DNA of 64,000 nucleotides from Macrothele yani (GCA_039090855.1 CM077012.1:143130541-143194540), one strand, 5' to 3'; shown: positions 11,111-23,460, counted from the first letter of the stretch. Numbers and translations are program-made. The notes: a model not told the origin generated them from the sequence alone.

Positions 11111-12426
11111 GTGGGACACGGTGGACCTACCACACTTGAGAAGGACGGTCCACCACGGAATAGACCTGGAAATTCTAAAAAGCACATGATAAAGAGATCA
11201 CAGTTGAGTGAATCTAAGATTGGTGTATGGAATACTAGAGGTATAAATGGCAAGATGAATGAGGTGATTGAGGTGATGAATAAGTATAGATTGGATATGC
11301 TGTGTGTAAGTGAAACCAAAAAGAAAGAAATTGGGATAGAAGAAGTGAACGGCACGGTGAGTGTGTGGTCTGAAGTATTGCATAATGTGAGAGGACAGGC
11401 TGGTGTAGGTGTGATTTTAAGTGAAAAGATGAACAACTTGATCCATTACAGCTGCATTAGTGAGAGAATTCTTTGGATACGTCTGAAAGTGAAACTTCGG
11501 AGAATAGTAATTGTTGTAGTGTATGCTCCTTGCGACTCAGAACCTTCTGATAGGAAGGAGGATTTCTGGAATGAGCTAAAAGCTGTTTTGAGCCAGATTG
11601 GTGCTAAAGAGAAAGTTATAATATAAGGGGATTTCAGTACTCGAGTAGGTGTGAAGAATGCAATTTATGACAATGTTCTGGGTAAGTATAATGATCCTTG
11701 TGTAAATGATAATGGTGAAAGGTTAATTGAACTTTGCATTGAGAATGGTTTGTGTGTATCTAATACATTTTTCAACCACAAGTATGTCCACACATATACT
11801 TGGGAAAGTCGTATTCTTGGTCAAAAGAATGTTATAGATTTTGTTGTTTATGATCAGTGTCTGAAACACTTAGTTGTTGACACCTGTGTGATGAGAGGTG
11901 CAGATGTTGGCTCTGATCATTACTTGGTAGTGTCGCGAGTGAAACTGAATGTTGGTTGGAGGAAAAGGAATAGGAAGAGGCCCAGGATAGAAGGAATAAA
12001 GGTTAAAAGGCTCCTTGAAGATCATCCGCGTTATTCTGACTTACTCAGAGAACGACTGAAGGAGCTGAAGTTATGTGAGAGGGATGTAGAAAAGAAGTGG
12101 GAATGTTTTAAGAACTGTGTTGTTGTTGCTGCTGCTGCTGAGGATGTCTGTGGTACCACAATAGTGGATAACAATAGAGGTGATGGTTGGTGGAATAGTG
12201 AGATTAAGGAGGCAGTAAAGAGAAAGAAGAATGCCTATTTGGGGATGTTGCAAGGTACAGTTTCTGTGGATGAATACCGCTGTAAGATGCGTGAAGCAGC
12301 TATGTTGGTTTGCCAGAGTTAGGCAAAAGATAGGAAGGAGAAGGTGGAAAGACATGAACTGACTTTTTGGAAAGATAGAAAGTCTTTCTTGGAAGTGCAT
12401 GAGACTCAGGAAAAATAGGGGAAACA
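11111..12426 (+). pseudogene. RTE-like LINE, endonuclease half (left of hAT insertion)
   Basis: An open stretch 11111-11626 is followed by a stop TAA and a second open stretch to 12322. It has IGVWNTRGINGKM at the start of the endonuclease, ETKKK, VVVYAPCDSEP, GDFSTRVG just after the stop (11630-11650), then TYTWES and GSDHYLVV (11911-11935), the SDH motif of LINE endonucleases. The remaining stops at 11624 and 12320 mark a dead copy. The sequence stops abruptly at 12426 against a hAT element and continues at 21448. Clade assignment (RTE-like: endonuclease plus RT, no RNase H seen) is by motif reading only. Confidence 0.8.
12421..12426 (+). repeat. Left target-site duplication GAAACA of the hAT element
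   Basis: GAAACA directly precedes the CAGGGATGCCAAC terminus and recurs directly after the opposite terminus at 21448-21453. Classical hAT duplications are 8 bp; only 6 match here. Confidence 0.7.
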
Positions 12427-13248
12427 CAGGGATGCCAACTTTTACGCATTTGGCATAGAAACTATGCATTTCTTTAGCTTTACTACGCATCATATGCCTA
12501 ATACTACGCTTTTGTTGCTATGACGCCACATTTTTTCCCCGCTAACTTTATTTAGCATAATTTTTGTGTTATTTGCTGACCCCCCCCCCCCCCCCTTAGC
12601 GTTTATCATGGACCCAAGTGCTTTAGCATATTCAGACAACTCAATAACAGGTTGCATATAAGAATAGTCAAAAAGCGCAATGCAGGATCTTCATTATTTA
12701 ATGTTTTACCAGCTATACTTCGGTATCTGGCCTGCATTGTCTGCTAGAACGAAGCAACTGCCGATAGGTGGCGCTTCTGCTGCTTCGCCGCCAAGGCTGG
12801 TAACTGCGCATTAAAGACTGGAGGTTACGCGCTGATCCTCCGCTACGTCACAGTCCCACTCAATCGCCTGTGTCTCCGTTTCTCTTTGCTACTTCACACA
12901 CACACACAATAACCGACTGGAACTGGTTTCACCCTCCTGTGATGGGTAGCAGCGTCACGTAGGAATGTGAGTGCGCACGCTCTGTACTAAGGAGCATTAT
13001 TCGAAGCGTTTTCACTGAAGTAAGCACGTGGTTTATTTTAGCATATCAGTTAATCTTGCATGCGTGCGCACACACGTTTCACGATCTTCTAATCGGACAA
13101 CGTGGGAGCGCCGCCGTGTCGTTCGCATAATAGTACAACTTCGGATTGGATTTTATAGTGATTTTCTTTCTTTATGACCAAGTGTGTCTGCTTGCTTTCC
13201 ATGTGCTTTCGCGACTTGTGAACACATTTAGCGATTACACGTTTTAAT

Positions 13249-13403
13249 ATGGCTGAACAAGCAAGAAAAAAGGTAAAGATTGCAGATCAGAAATTTAAGT
13301 CATCGTATTCAGAAAAATGGCCATGTTTGCGTGCATCAGATGTGTCATCGAATGATGCATTTTGCACTGTGTGTAACAGCAATTTTTCTGTTAAACCTGG
13401 TGG
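13249..13403 (+). pseudogene. hAT transposase, N-terminal BED-finger half
   Basis: Begins with ATG at 13249 (MAEQARKKVKI) and reads FCTVCNSNFSVKPGG at its end, giving the CxxC half of a BED-type zinc finger. The palindrome interrupts codon 52. The second half of the finger, with its HxxxxH-type ligands, lies at 19140-19190. With the inserted DNA and one GGTGG copy removed, the two halves join in frame, which strongly supports the nested-insertion reading. Confidence 0.85.
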
Positions 13404-16240
13404 ATGGGTTCCATTTCAACTCAGGCAGGGTCGTACCATCATGGTCTCAGATTTCTCTAAAAAAATTAAGGGGTGTTCCTTGACTAAAATAAGGAGACCC
13501 ATATTTTTTCTTTCGGCAAGAAAAAATTTTCCCTTCGAGATAGAGGGTTTCAAATCTTGCACCGTCAAACAAGCTCTCTAGAAAACGGTTATTTTTCCTA
13601 ACTTCAGCAAGTCATTGCAGCAGAGTTAAAAAAGATATCGTGTTCTTGTATTTTTTTTTACATTGTGTGTATAACATATAATAATATATGGTGCTAATAT
13701 TTGCTACACATCGTATGATTAAAATTTAAAAAAAAATCGTAAACTTTGTGATTTTAAAAAAAAATTGAATTTTTTAAGTTTTTTTTAAACAGGTTTGGAT
13801 GAAGTTTTTTCTATATTCGTTTTTTTCGTTAAAGACATACAAATGTGCACTTTATTTGTAATTTTTTGTGTGTCTGTGAAACTGCTAGTTTCCGCGTTTC
13901 GGCAGCGTTAAAAAAGCCGATTTTGAAAAATCTCTAACTTTGCCAACGATTTTCTCAAAAAGGCCATTTTTTTAAAATTCTGAAAATTAAATCCTGTTTC
14001 ATTATCAACAGGAGAATATCTGTGTAAATTTTCACGGACCTAAAAACGCTCGTTTCCGAGTTAGACGCGTTTGAACTCGGTTTGAAAGCCTACGATTTCC
14101 AGTGTTCTAAAGGCGCCATTTTGGAAAAATCTCAGGCGCAAAGTACGTACGTTATCTCTTACCGAATCAAAGCGTTAGATATTCTTTGCCCGAATGATGG
14201 AATGAGAGCATTGGGTCAGCTGGCCCTGGTTGGATACATCCACCTCACCCTTCCCCGAGTAATGACATGCCTATAAAACTGTCGGGGGGGGGGGGATAAC
14301 CAATACATAAAGAAAATTCTTGCTGCTCCACTAACAAAGTTGAGTTGCGAAAGACAGCAGCAGCAGTTGTTTGTTTGTTTACGTATATACTTAAACATCG
14401 CATAAGAAAAGACTATGAAAGAGTAGAAAACTGTTGTGAAATAATTTTAAGAAAAAGAGTGCAGGCACGTGTACCTTAAGTTATTTTTCGATGGCTAAAC
14501 AACCTCTAGTTTTTCTGGGAGTTGCTAATTGTAGGCTACTGTTAGAAGAGCAGTTGCTATTTTGTTATAGTTGCTAAAGTTAACCTCAGTTTTTCGTAAT
14601 AGTAAAATATTCGCTCAGGAGAGAGTTTTGTCCTGTGCGAACGGGGAGAAGGTGCAATGCTCTTGACCTCGCTGCTGGGTTGATAGCGCTGGTCGCTACC
14701 GAAACTCGGCTTACCTCCGCTCCAAAACGGTAATGGCAATTGTCTAATCTACTAAATAAAAAACACATACGCGTGCAAGCTTATTCATAAAATGTAAGTT
14801 GAGTATATTTCCTGTTCAATCAACTGATTTTACAAGTAGAATACATATACAACTTATGCACTTATAATAATGTAAAGATTTTTATCTATTTAAAACATAT
14901 TCATAGATTTCAATTTTTTAAAGGGGGGGGAGGTGATTGTGTTCTTAGTGATTTCCACCTGGGCCACGATAAACCATGCACTGCCCATGTCTTCTGTTCC
15001 CTTAGAAGATAATCCTGGATCGATGGGAGACCAGCGGAGTTTTGACACACACACACACACCCTCTCGTGGTGGTGAGGTGTCTCAAAGCTAGGTAGCTTT
15101 CAAAAATGTTTCAACTTAGTTGGCTGGTAACAAGAGAGGGATTCCATTTCAACTCTGGCAGGGTCGTACCATCACGGTCTCAGATTTCTCTAAAAAAATT
15201 AAGGGGGTGTTCCTTGATTAAAATAAGGAGACCCATATCTTTTTCTTTGGACAAGAAAAAATTTTCCTTTGAGACAGACGTTTTCAAATCTTCCACCGTC
15301 AAACAAGCTCTCTAAAAACGGTTATTTTTCCTAACTTCAGCGAGTCATTGCAGCAGAATTAAAGATATTTTGTTCTGCTATTTTTTATTACATTGTGTGT
15401 ATAACGTATAATAATATGTGATGCTAATATTTTTTACACATCGTATGATTAAAATTTTAAAATTTCGTTAACTTCGATTTTTAAAAAAAATTGAAATTTT
15501 TAAGATTTTTTTTTAACTGGTTCAAATGGAGTTTTTTTTTCTATACTCGCTTTTTTGTTAAAGACATACAAACGTGCACTTTATTTGCAATTTTTTATGT
15601 GTCTGTGAAACTGCTAGTTTCTGCAGCGTTAAAAACAGCCGATTTTGAAAAATCTCCAACTTTGCCAACGATTTTCTCAAAAAAAGCCTTTTTTTAATTC
15701 TGAAAATTAAATCCCTGTTTTATTATCAACAGGAGAATATCTGTGTAAATTTTCACGGACCTAAAAACGCCCGTTTCCGAGTTAGACGCGTTTGAATTTG
15801 GTTTGAAAACCTTCGATTTCTCAGTGTTCTAAAGGCGCCATTTTGGAAAAATCTAAGGCGCAAAGTACGCATTCTCTTACTCGAATGAGAGTGTTGGATC
15901 CGTCCACCTCACCCTACCCTGAGCGATAACATGCCTAAAAAACGGTCTTGGGAAAAAAAAAAAAATCTATATATATATAGAGAATTGAATGTATGTCAAT
16001 TTAGAACCATCAAACTTGGTATACTATCTCATGGTACCCTAACTTAGACCGTAGACGGTTTTTTGGAAGGGGGAGCCCTGGGTCAAAGGGCCCCACGCAA
16101 AATTTCCGTAAAATCTAGTTTTCAATTTAGAACCATCAAATTTGGTATACTTTTTCTTGGCACCCTAACTTTGACTAGACGGTTTTGGGAAGGGGTCGGA
16201 ACCCGGGGTCAAGCCCCCACCCCTACAAAATTTTCGTAAA
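13404..16240 (+). repeat. Left arm of giant inverted repeat
   Basis: Contains subunit A (about 13410-14275), a middle section with a G tract (14284-14293) and a CAG-type stretch, then subunit B (about 15130-15935), which repeats most of subunit A in the same orientation with many substitutions and indels. The inner part (15990-16240) holds repeated blocks beginning CAATTTAGAACCATCAAA. Confidence 0.8.
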
Positions 16241-19139
16241 ATATTTTACAAAGTTAGGGTGCCAAGAAAAAGTGTACCAAATTTGATGGTTCTAAATTGA
16301 AAACTAGATTTTACGGAAATTTTGCGTAGGGCCCTTGACCACGGGCTCCCACCCACACAGGGCTCTACCCCCCTTCCAAAACCATCTACGGTCTCAGTTA
16401 GGGCACCTATAGTTTACAAGTATATTTTACGGAAATTTTGTGTTGAGCCCCTTGACCCCGGGCTCCGACCCCTTCCAAAAACCGTCTACGGTTTAAGTTA
16501 GGGTACCATGAGATAGTATGCCAAGATTGGTGGTTCTAAATTGAAAACTGTAAATTTGTTTAGCAGACATACATTCAAATCTATATATATAGGTTTGTTA
16601 TTTTTTTTTCCAAGACCATTTTTTAGGCATGTTATCGCCCAGGGTAGGGTCAGGTGGACGTATTCAACGCTCTCATTCGGGTAAGAGAATACGTACTTTG
16701 CTCCTGAGATTTTTCCAAAATTGCGCCTTTAGAACACGGAGAAATCTAGGTTTTCAAATAAAATACAAACGTGTCTAACTCGAAACGGACGTTTTTAGGG
16801 TCCGTGAAAATTTACACAGATATTCTCCTGTTGATAATGAAACAGGGATTTAATTTTCAGAATTTTAAAAAAGGGCTTTTTTGGGAAAATCGTTGGCAAA
16901 GTTGGAGATTTTTCAAAATCGGCTGTTTTTAACCTGCAGAAACTAGCAGTTTCACAGACACATAAAAAATTGCAAATAAAGTGCACATTTGTATGTCTTT
17001 AACAAAAAAACGAGTATATAAAACAAAAACTCCATTTGAACCAGTTAAAAAAAAAATCTTAAAAATTTCAATTTTTTTTTAAAATCAAAGTTTACGATTG
17101 TTTTTTAATTTTAATCATACGATGTGTAAAAAATATTAGCATCAAATATTATTATACGTTATACACACAATGTAATAAAAAATACCAGAACAAAAGATCT
17201 TTTTTAATTCTGCAATGACTCACTGAAGTTAGGAAAAATAACCGGTTTTTTAGAGAGCTTGTTTGACGGTGGAAGATTTGAAACCCTCTGTCTCGAAGGG
17301 AAAAATTTTTCTTGCCGAAAGAAAAGATATGGGTCCCCTTATTTTAATCAAGGAAACACCCCTTAATTTTTCTAGAGAAATCTGAGACCGTGATGGTACG
17401 ATCCTGCCAGAGTTGAAATGGAATCCTCTTATTACCAGCCAACTAAGTTGAAACATTTTTGAAAGCTACCTAGCTTTGAGATACCTCACCACCACGTGAG
17501 AGGGGGGGGTGTCAAAAACTCCGCTGGTCTCCCATCGATCCAGGATTATCTTCTAAGGGAACAGAAGACATGGGCAGTGCATGGTTTATCGTGGCCCAGG
17601 TGGAGATCACTACGAACACAATCCCCCCCTCTTTAAAAAATTGAAATCTTTGAATATGTTTTAAATAGATAAAAACCTTTACGCCATTATAAGCGCATAA
17701 GTTGTATATGAATTTTACTTGTAAAATCAGCTGATTGAACAGGAAATATATTCAACTTACATTTTATGAATAAGCATGCACGCGTATGTGTTAATTGTTA
17801 TTTATTTAGTAGATTAGACAATTGCCATTACGTTTTGGAGAGGAAGTAAGCAGAGTTTCCGTAGCGACCAGCGCTATCAACCCAGCAGCGAGGTCAAGAG
17901 CATTGCACCTTCTCCCCCGTTCGCAGAGGACAAAACTCTCCTGAGCGAATATTTTACTATTACGAAAAACTGAGAAGTTAATTTTAGCAACTATAACAAA
18001 ACGGCAACTGCTCTTCTGACAGTAGCCTACAATTAGCAACTCCCAGAAAAAAACTCGAGGGTGTTTAGCCATCGAAAATTAACTTACAGTACACGTGCCT
18101 GCACTCTTTTTCTTAAAATTGTTTCACAACAGTTTTCTACTCTTTCATAGTCTTTTCTTATGCGATGTTTAATTATATACGTAAACAAACAACTGCTGCT
18201 GCTGTCTTTCGCAACTCAACTTTGTTAGTGGAGCAGCAAGAATTTTCTTTATGTATTGGTTATCCCCCCCCCCCCCCCCCCCCCCGACAGTTTTATAGGC
18301 ATGTCATCACTCGGGGAACTGACCCAATGCTCTCATTCCATCTTTCGGGCAAAGAATATCTAACGCTTTGATTCGGGTAAGAGATAACGTACGTACTTAG
18401 CGCCTGAGATTTTTCCAAAATGGCGCCTTTAGAACACGGGAAATCGTAGGCTTTCAAACCGAATTCAAACGCGTCTAACTCGGAAACGAGCGTTTTTAGG
18501 TCCGTGAAAATTTACACAGATATTCTCCTGTTGATAATAAAACAGGGATTTAATTTTCAGAATTTTAAAAAATGGCCTTTTTGAGAAAATCGTTGGCAAA
18601 GTTAGAGATTTTTCAAAAATCGGCTGTTTTTAACGCTGCCGAAACGCGGAAACTAGCAGTTTCACAGACACACAAAAAATTACAAATAAAGTGCACATTT
18701 GTATGTCTTTAACGAAAAAAAACGAATATAGAAAAAACTCCATCCAAACCTGTTTAAAAAAAAACTTAAAAAAATTCAATTTTTTTTAAAAATCACAAAG
18801 TTTACGATTTTTTTAAATTTTAATCATACGATGTGTAGCAAATATTAGCACTATATATTATTATATGTTATACACACAATGTAAAAAAATACAAGAACAA
18901 GATATTTTTTTTAACTCTGCTGCAATGACTAGCTGAAGTTAGGAAAAATAACCGTTTTCTAGAGAGCTTGTTTGACGGTGCAAGATTTGAAACCCTCTAT
19001 CTCGAAGGGAAAATTTTTTTCTTGCAGAAAGAAAAAAATATGGGTCTCCTTATTTTAGTCAAGGAACACCCCTTAATTTTTTTAGAGAAATCTGAGACCA
19101 TGATGGTACGACCCTGCCTGAGTTGAAATGGAACCCATC
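16241..19139 (-). repeat. Right arm of giant inverted repeat
   Basis: Reverse complement of the left arm throughout: inner blocks (16245-16550), subunit B' (about 16620-17430), a section matching 14400-15050, a C tract (18266-18285) opposite the left G tract, and subunit A' (about 18290-19130). Small indels and substitutions between arms show the copy is not brand new. Confidence 0.8.
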
Positions 19140-20922
19140 GGTGGTTTCTATGATTGTACCTGTCATATTGCATCAAAGAAGCATCAATCGATGAGTAAAA
19201 TTATAACTCAGACAAAGCCTTTGTCTACTTTCTTGGTGAAAACTGACTTGGAACTAAGGACAACGAATGCAGAAATGCTTTTTACTGCATTTCTGGTTGA
19301 GCACAATTTGCCACTGAGTGCAGCGGATCATGCTGGGCTGTTATTCAAAAATATGTTTACAGACTCGGAAATCGCAAAAGCTTATTCATGTGCTCGTACA
19401 AAAACTACAGCTGTGTTAAAATGTATGGCTGAAAAAACTTTTTCAGATATTATGTTATCATTAAGGAGTTCGCCATTTTCAATGGCAACTGATGGCAGCA
19501 GTGATCAGAATTCTACTAAATTATATCCTGTTGTAGTAAGATATTTTGATGTAAATAAGCAAAAAATAGTTTCTGCAATATTGTCTCTCTTGGAATGCAG
19601 TGATAATACTGGTTATGGTATTTTTTGTATTCTGGATAAAGAAATGGAGAAGAAAAAAATTCCATGGAAAAATTGTATTTCTTTTGGTTGTGACAATGCA
19701 AGCATCATGTTAGGGCATTTGAATGGTGTAGCTGCACATATAAAAAAAGTAAACTCCAACATTTATGTCCAAAGTTGCATCTGCCATTTGCTTCACATAT
19801 GTGCTAAAAAATCAGCAAAAGAGCTTACTTGTGAAGTTGAATCACTGCTGTTGGACTGTCAAAAAATGTGTGGGCTTAAATAGTTTAAATTCTTAAAATA
19901 TGTCTCAACAAGGTGGCTGTCATTGTTAGATGCTGTAAATAGAATGTTATCTCAATGGGATGCTATAATAGAGTTTTTTTTGCTCAAAGTCCGACGATTT
20001 GAAAGACAATGACCGAGTCAGAAATGTGAAAAAGATGCTTCTGTCCCCAGATACAAAGTTGTATCTGTTATTTCTGCAAGCAACATTACCTGCATTTACA
20101 TCATTAAATGTTAAACTACAAAGTGAAGCACCAATGATCCATCTTGTTAGAAGAAACCTTTATTCTTTCCTTACTGATTTATTGGTAAGATTTATCAAAC
20201 CTTCTGTCATACCAGACTTTTCGAGTGACTTAAGTAAACTAAAATTTCTGAAACTGAGCTATCAAAAAGCAAACCAAGATTTAGTTATTGGTGCTAAAAC
20301 CAGAGCATATCTAATTGAAAATAAAATTAGTGAAACAGAAGCAAAGAACTTTTATTGTTGTGTAAGAAAGTTTTATGAAGCTGCATGTACATATACTATC
20401 AAAAAGTTTCCCTTGTGTGGTGAATTTTTGAAACATGCTGAAGTAGCTGATCCAAATTTAAGGAAACAAGTCTCTTTCTCTTCAGTCAAGTATTTTGTAG
20501 ATACTTTCACTGGAATTGTAGCTAATGATGACTTGGACAGTCTGGAAATGGAATTTTCCAGGTATCAAGCAGATCAATTTGACAGTGATTTTCTATCTTC
20601 AAATGCGGATATAGCTTGGGCAAAAATTTCAGAATTGAAAGATGGAAATGGGGCAGCGAAGTACTTTTTTCTTCCAAAAATAATGCTAGCGATTTTAGTT
20701 GTGCCGCACAGTAATGCTGGGGCTGAAAGAGTTTTCAGCATTGTAAAAAACAATATGACTGAGTTTCGACCACGTTTAAGCATAGAAACATTAAATGCAC
20801 TATTGGTCGAAAAAATCAATATGCTGAATAACAGTGAGCCATGTTATAGAAGGAAATTTTTAAAAGAAGAAATTCAAAATGCAAAGCATGCAACTGGTCA
20901 GCAACTGAAACAGGCAGAATAA
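19140..20922 (+). pseudogene. hAT transposase, catalytic and dimerisation part
   Basis: Resumes the BED finger (FYDCTCHIASKKHQ), then a domain with SMATDGSSDQNSTK, FGCDNASIMLG and CICHLLHICAKKSA. The last two are the conserved D..N and CxxH segments of hAT transposases. A TAG stop at 19879-19881 is followed in the same frame by YVSTRWLSLLDAVNR (the typical STRW motif). A frameshift in the T-run near 19974-19981 precedes the second open stretch (19999-20922). That stretch ends with AILVVPHSNAGAERVFSIV, the hAT C-terminal dimerisation region. One stop, one frameshift and the palindrome disable it. Confidence 0.88.
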
Positions 20923-21447
20923 ACATGTTCATATATTATTCTTGTTGATTCAGACCATGCTGATTGATAGATGGCAGACTTCTACTTTTGACTTCCCCCC
21001 CTCTCTAGTAAAGAGAGGGTCAGTCAATTAGAAGTTGTGAAATGAGCATGGTGAATCATTTAGTATGCTATTATAAATAATTTGTGTACAACCAGGAGAT
21101 ATTATATTAAATCATGTGTTCATGCCTAACCTGTGATTTCTTATTTGTGTGGATCCTGTCATTAATTCTAGCAGGAATAGGGGTAAGTAAAACACCCTTT
21201 TTAATTTTCTCCATTGTCGATGTTTCGTAAGTCGCTAATTGTTTAAATCAAAATCTTAAATCCGCACATACAGTTCTCAATATTGATTTTTTTCTGGTTA
21301 TTTTTATAACTGTCTAGTCTGTAGTAAATTTACATCATCTTAAAATACTTCTTCGTAATATTTCTTGTGTCTACACATGAAAGCTCAAAACTACACATTT
21401 TTATAGCTTGGACTACACATGAATGCTGTAAGAGGTTGGCATCCCTG
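20923..21447. other. 3' noncoding end of hAT element
   Basis: AT-rich sequence from the transposase stop to the terminal repeat. No other gene is seen. Confidence 0.6.
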
Positions 21448-23235
21448 GAAACAAAGTTGTAAGTTGTGTGAAGAATGATATCAGGGAAATGATATGGGAG
21501 CCCAGTGAGTTAAGTGAAAGATGGGGTGAATACTTCTGTGAGTTATTAGATCAGGAAAGTAAAGATGATTCTAAGACAGATGCAGATGATGTCACATTGA
21601 GGGATGGAAGCACAAGAGGGATCTCAAGAGAAGAAGTGTGTAAAGCTCTAAAATCTCTTCAGAATAATAAGGCTCCGGGAGTTGATGGCATAACTGCCGA
21701 GATGTTGAAATATGGTGGTGACTCTGTAATTGACTAATTAACTGAAATTTCCCAGTTGTGCTGGGAGTTAGGAATGGTCCCTCAGGATTGGAAGGATGCT
21801 GTTATTGTTCCCTTGCATAAGAGAAAAGGTGATCAGACTGAATGCAAGAACCATCGTGGTATTAGCCTACTGGGTCTGCTGGGAAAAGTGTTTGATAAGG
21901 TCTTTATTGAAAAAAAGCACGAGTCTTATATCAGTGAAAGTATGGGATGTTCAGAGTGGTTTTATGCCTGGTAAAGGCTGCACTAACCAAATTTTTGCAT
22001 TACGTATGATGATTGAAAAATATCTGGCTGTTGGTAAGAAAATATTTACTGCCTTCATAGATTTATAGAACGTTTATGACTGAGTAAATAAGACACTGCT
22101 GTGGAAGGTATTGAATGAATATGGTGTTACTGGGGTTCTACTTAATAGTGTAAAAGCCATGTATGCTGGTAGTAGAGCTTGTGTACGAGTGAATAGTGTT
22201 TTATCCAAATGGTTTTCTATTGGTGCAGGAGTCAGGCAAGGTTGTTTAATGTCACCCTGGCTGTTTAATATATTTATGGATGCATGCATGCATGCATGAT
22301 GCCAAAATAGATAATACTGGTTTATGTCTTGGTGACATGCGTGTGTGCATATTGCTGTATGCCGATGACTCTGTCCTGTTGGCAGAGAGCAAAAGTGAGT
22401 TGCAGAGTATGTTTTCCCGGATGTACGAAGTTTGCATGAAATTCAAACTGAGTATAAATAAGGGAAAACCCAAAGTTATTGTTTTTGAGCGGGGAACTGG
22501 TACTACTGAATGTAGCATAAGTCTAAATGGCACAGTGGTTGACCAGGTGAATGAGTTTGTGTATTTAGGAAGCATGTTTGACATAGAGAAAAAATTGGAT
22601 GGTGAAATTAGTAGGCGTATGAATTCTTCATTGAAAGTCATAGCTGCCTTGGGAGGTTTTCACAGGAATGATGGGTTCTCAAGGGAGTTCCGCATGGCTG
22701 TGTATGAAAGTGTAATTGTTCCTACTCTGATGTATGGCAGTAAAACCTGGGTACTACAGAAGAAACGTAGGAGTCGTCTGTGTGCTGGAGAAATGCCTTA
22801 CTACCGGGGTTTGTGGCAAGACACATTCTGATCATGTGAGGAATGAAGATGTGTTGAAGTTGTGCAAAATGTTGTTAGCAAGGTGGAGACTAATATGCTT
22901 TGGTGGTTTAGGCATGTTGAAAGAATGAGTGATGAGATGCTTACTAAGAAAAAAATTTCAGCCCAAGTGGCAGGAAGGAAAAGCACAGGAAGGCTAAGGA
23001 AGTCATGGGAGGATCAGATTCAGGAGTGTCTGCAAGAGAAAAAGATCATGAGTATGAAGTATAGAAGATCTTGTGTGCGTCGTGTGATGGATGTCAGTGA
23101 AGCTCGAATTGTGTGCCAAGATCGCTGTAAGTGGAGGAGTTTGATATGACAATAGAAGTAAAAATATCTGGTAGTTTGTATTTCTTTGTGGAGCTAACCT
23201 GTGAATCTCAGAGAACAGCTTAGTGATATGTATGT
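21448..23235 (+). pseudogene. RTE-like LINE, reverse transcriptase half (right of hAT insertion)
   Basis: Continues the LINE interrupted at 12426. It reads NNKAPGVDGITAEMLKYGG (21669-21725), [63 protein letters not shown] (about 22223-22280), and ILLYADDSVLLAE with the catalytic YADD (22350-22390). The C-terminus has the GSKTWVLQKK-type segment and a basic RLRKSWEDQIQECL tail. Stops near 21737 and 22068 and frameshifts near 21900, 22285 and 22790 disable it. The 3' UTR ends in a TATG microsatellite. The 3' end recurs inverted at 50255-50375. Confidence 0.85.
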
Positions 23236-23244
23236 ATGTATGTT

Positions 23245-23460
23245 TGATTGTTTTGTGTCTGGCGCTCTTTGGCCAAACATGGCGTATCTAGTTTTTACCT
23301 CTTCCAGCATTCTCATTTTTCACTTTTACTGAATCAGCCTGATTTTAAGATTCATACCACGTTTTTAATATTGTTTGTTTGATTTTTTTTGTGTTTGGCA
23401 GTCTTTGGCCACACATGGCCCTTGCACCAGAAAAATTCAACAACCAACCAATCAATCATT
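23245..23460 (+). repeat. Isolated 3' tail of an I-type LINE
   Basis: CTAGTTTTTAC, CATTCTCATTTTTC, TTTTACTG and CCTGATTTT blocks align with 10752-10830 of the I-type LINE. They are followed by TTTGGCCACACATGGCCCTTG, a second copy of a block that begins the fragment. Interpreted as a 5'-truncated insertion. Confidence 0.6.

Larger units (their letters stand above)
13404..19139. mobile_element. 5.7-kb near-perfect palindromic insertion in the hAT transposase
   Basis: The left end ATGGGTTCCATTTCAACTC (13404-13422) is mirrored by GAGTTGAAATGGAACCCAT (19120-19138). Matching continues inwards along both arms to a centre near 16230-16270, where TAAAATATTTTA is itself palindromic. A GGTGG (or GGTG) direct repeat flanks it (13399-13403 and 19140-19144). 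Each arm contains two related direct subunits of roughly 0.9 kb. No transposase-like ORF is seen, so it is either nonautonomous or a foldback-type element. Confidence 0.85.
12427..21447 (+). mobile_element. hAT DNA transposon inserted in the RTE-like LINE
   Basis: Termini are CAGGGATGCCAAC (12427-12439) and its exact reverse complement GTTGGCATCCCTG (21435-21447), fitting the CAGGG-type hAT end. It encodes a BED-finger hAT transposase split by a 5.7-kb palindromic insertion. The flanking LINE coding sequence is continuous in content on both sides. The left part up to 13248 is noncoding, with a C tract near 12582-12595. A diverged relative ends at 1284. Confidence 0.9.

Noticed and set aside
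12582..12595. C tract and similar G/C homopolymers as regulatory signals
   Set aside because: They coincide with repeat interiors or likely sequencing-difficult tracts. No supporting context.
15491..17456. Short ORFs in the palindrome arms (for example 15491-15697, 16795-16986, 17250-17456)
   Set aside because: They are mirror images of one another, differ in length between arms through indels, and show no domain. They are chance frames in AT-rich repeat DNA.
12421..21453. Reading 12427-21447 as one long-TIR transposon with the palindrome as its own terminal structure
   Set aside because: The palindrome lies inside the transposase coding sequence with its own GGTGG duplication. The zinc finger is continuous without it.
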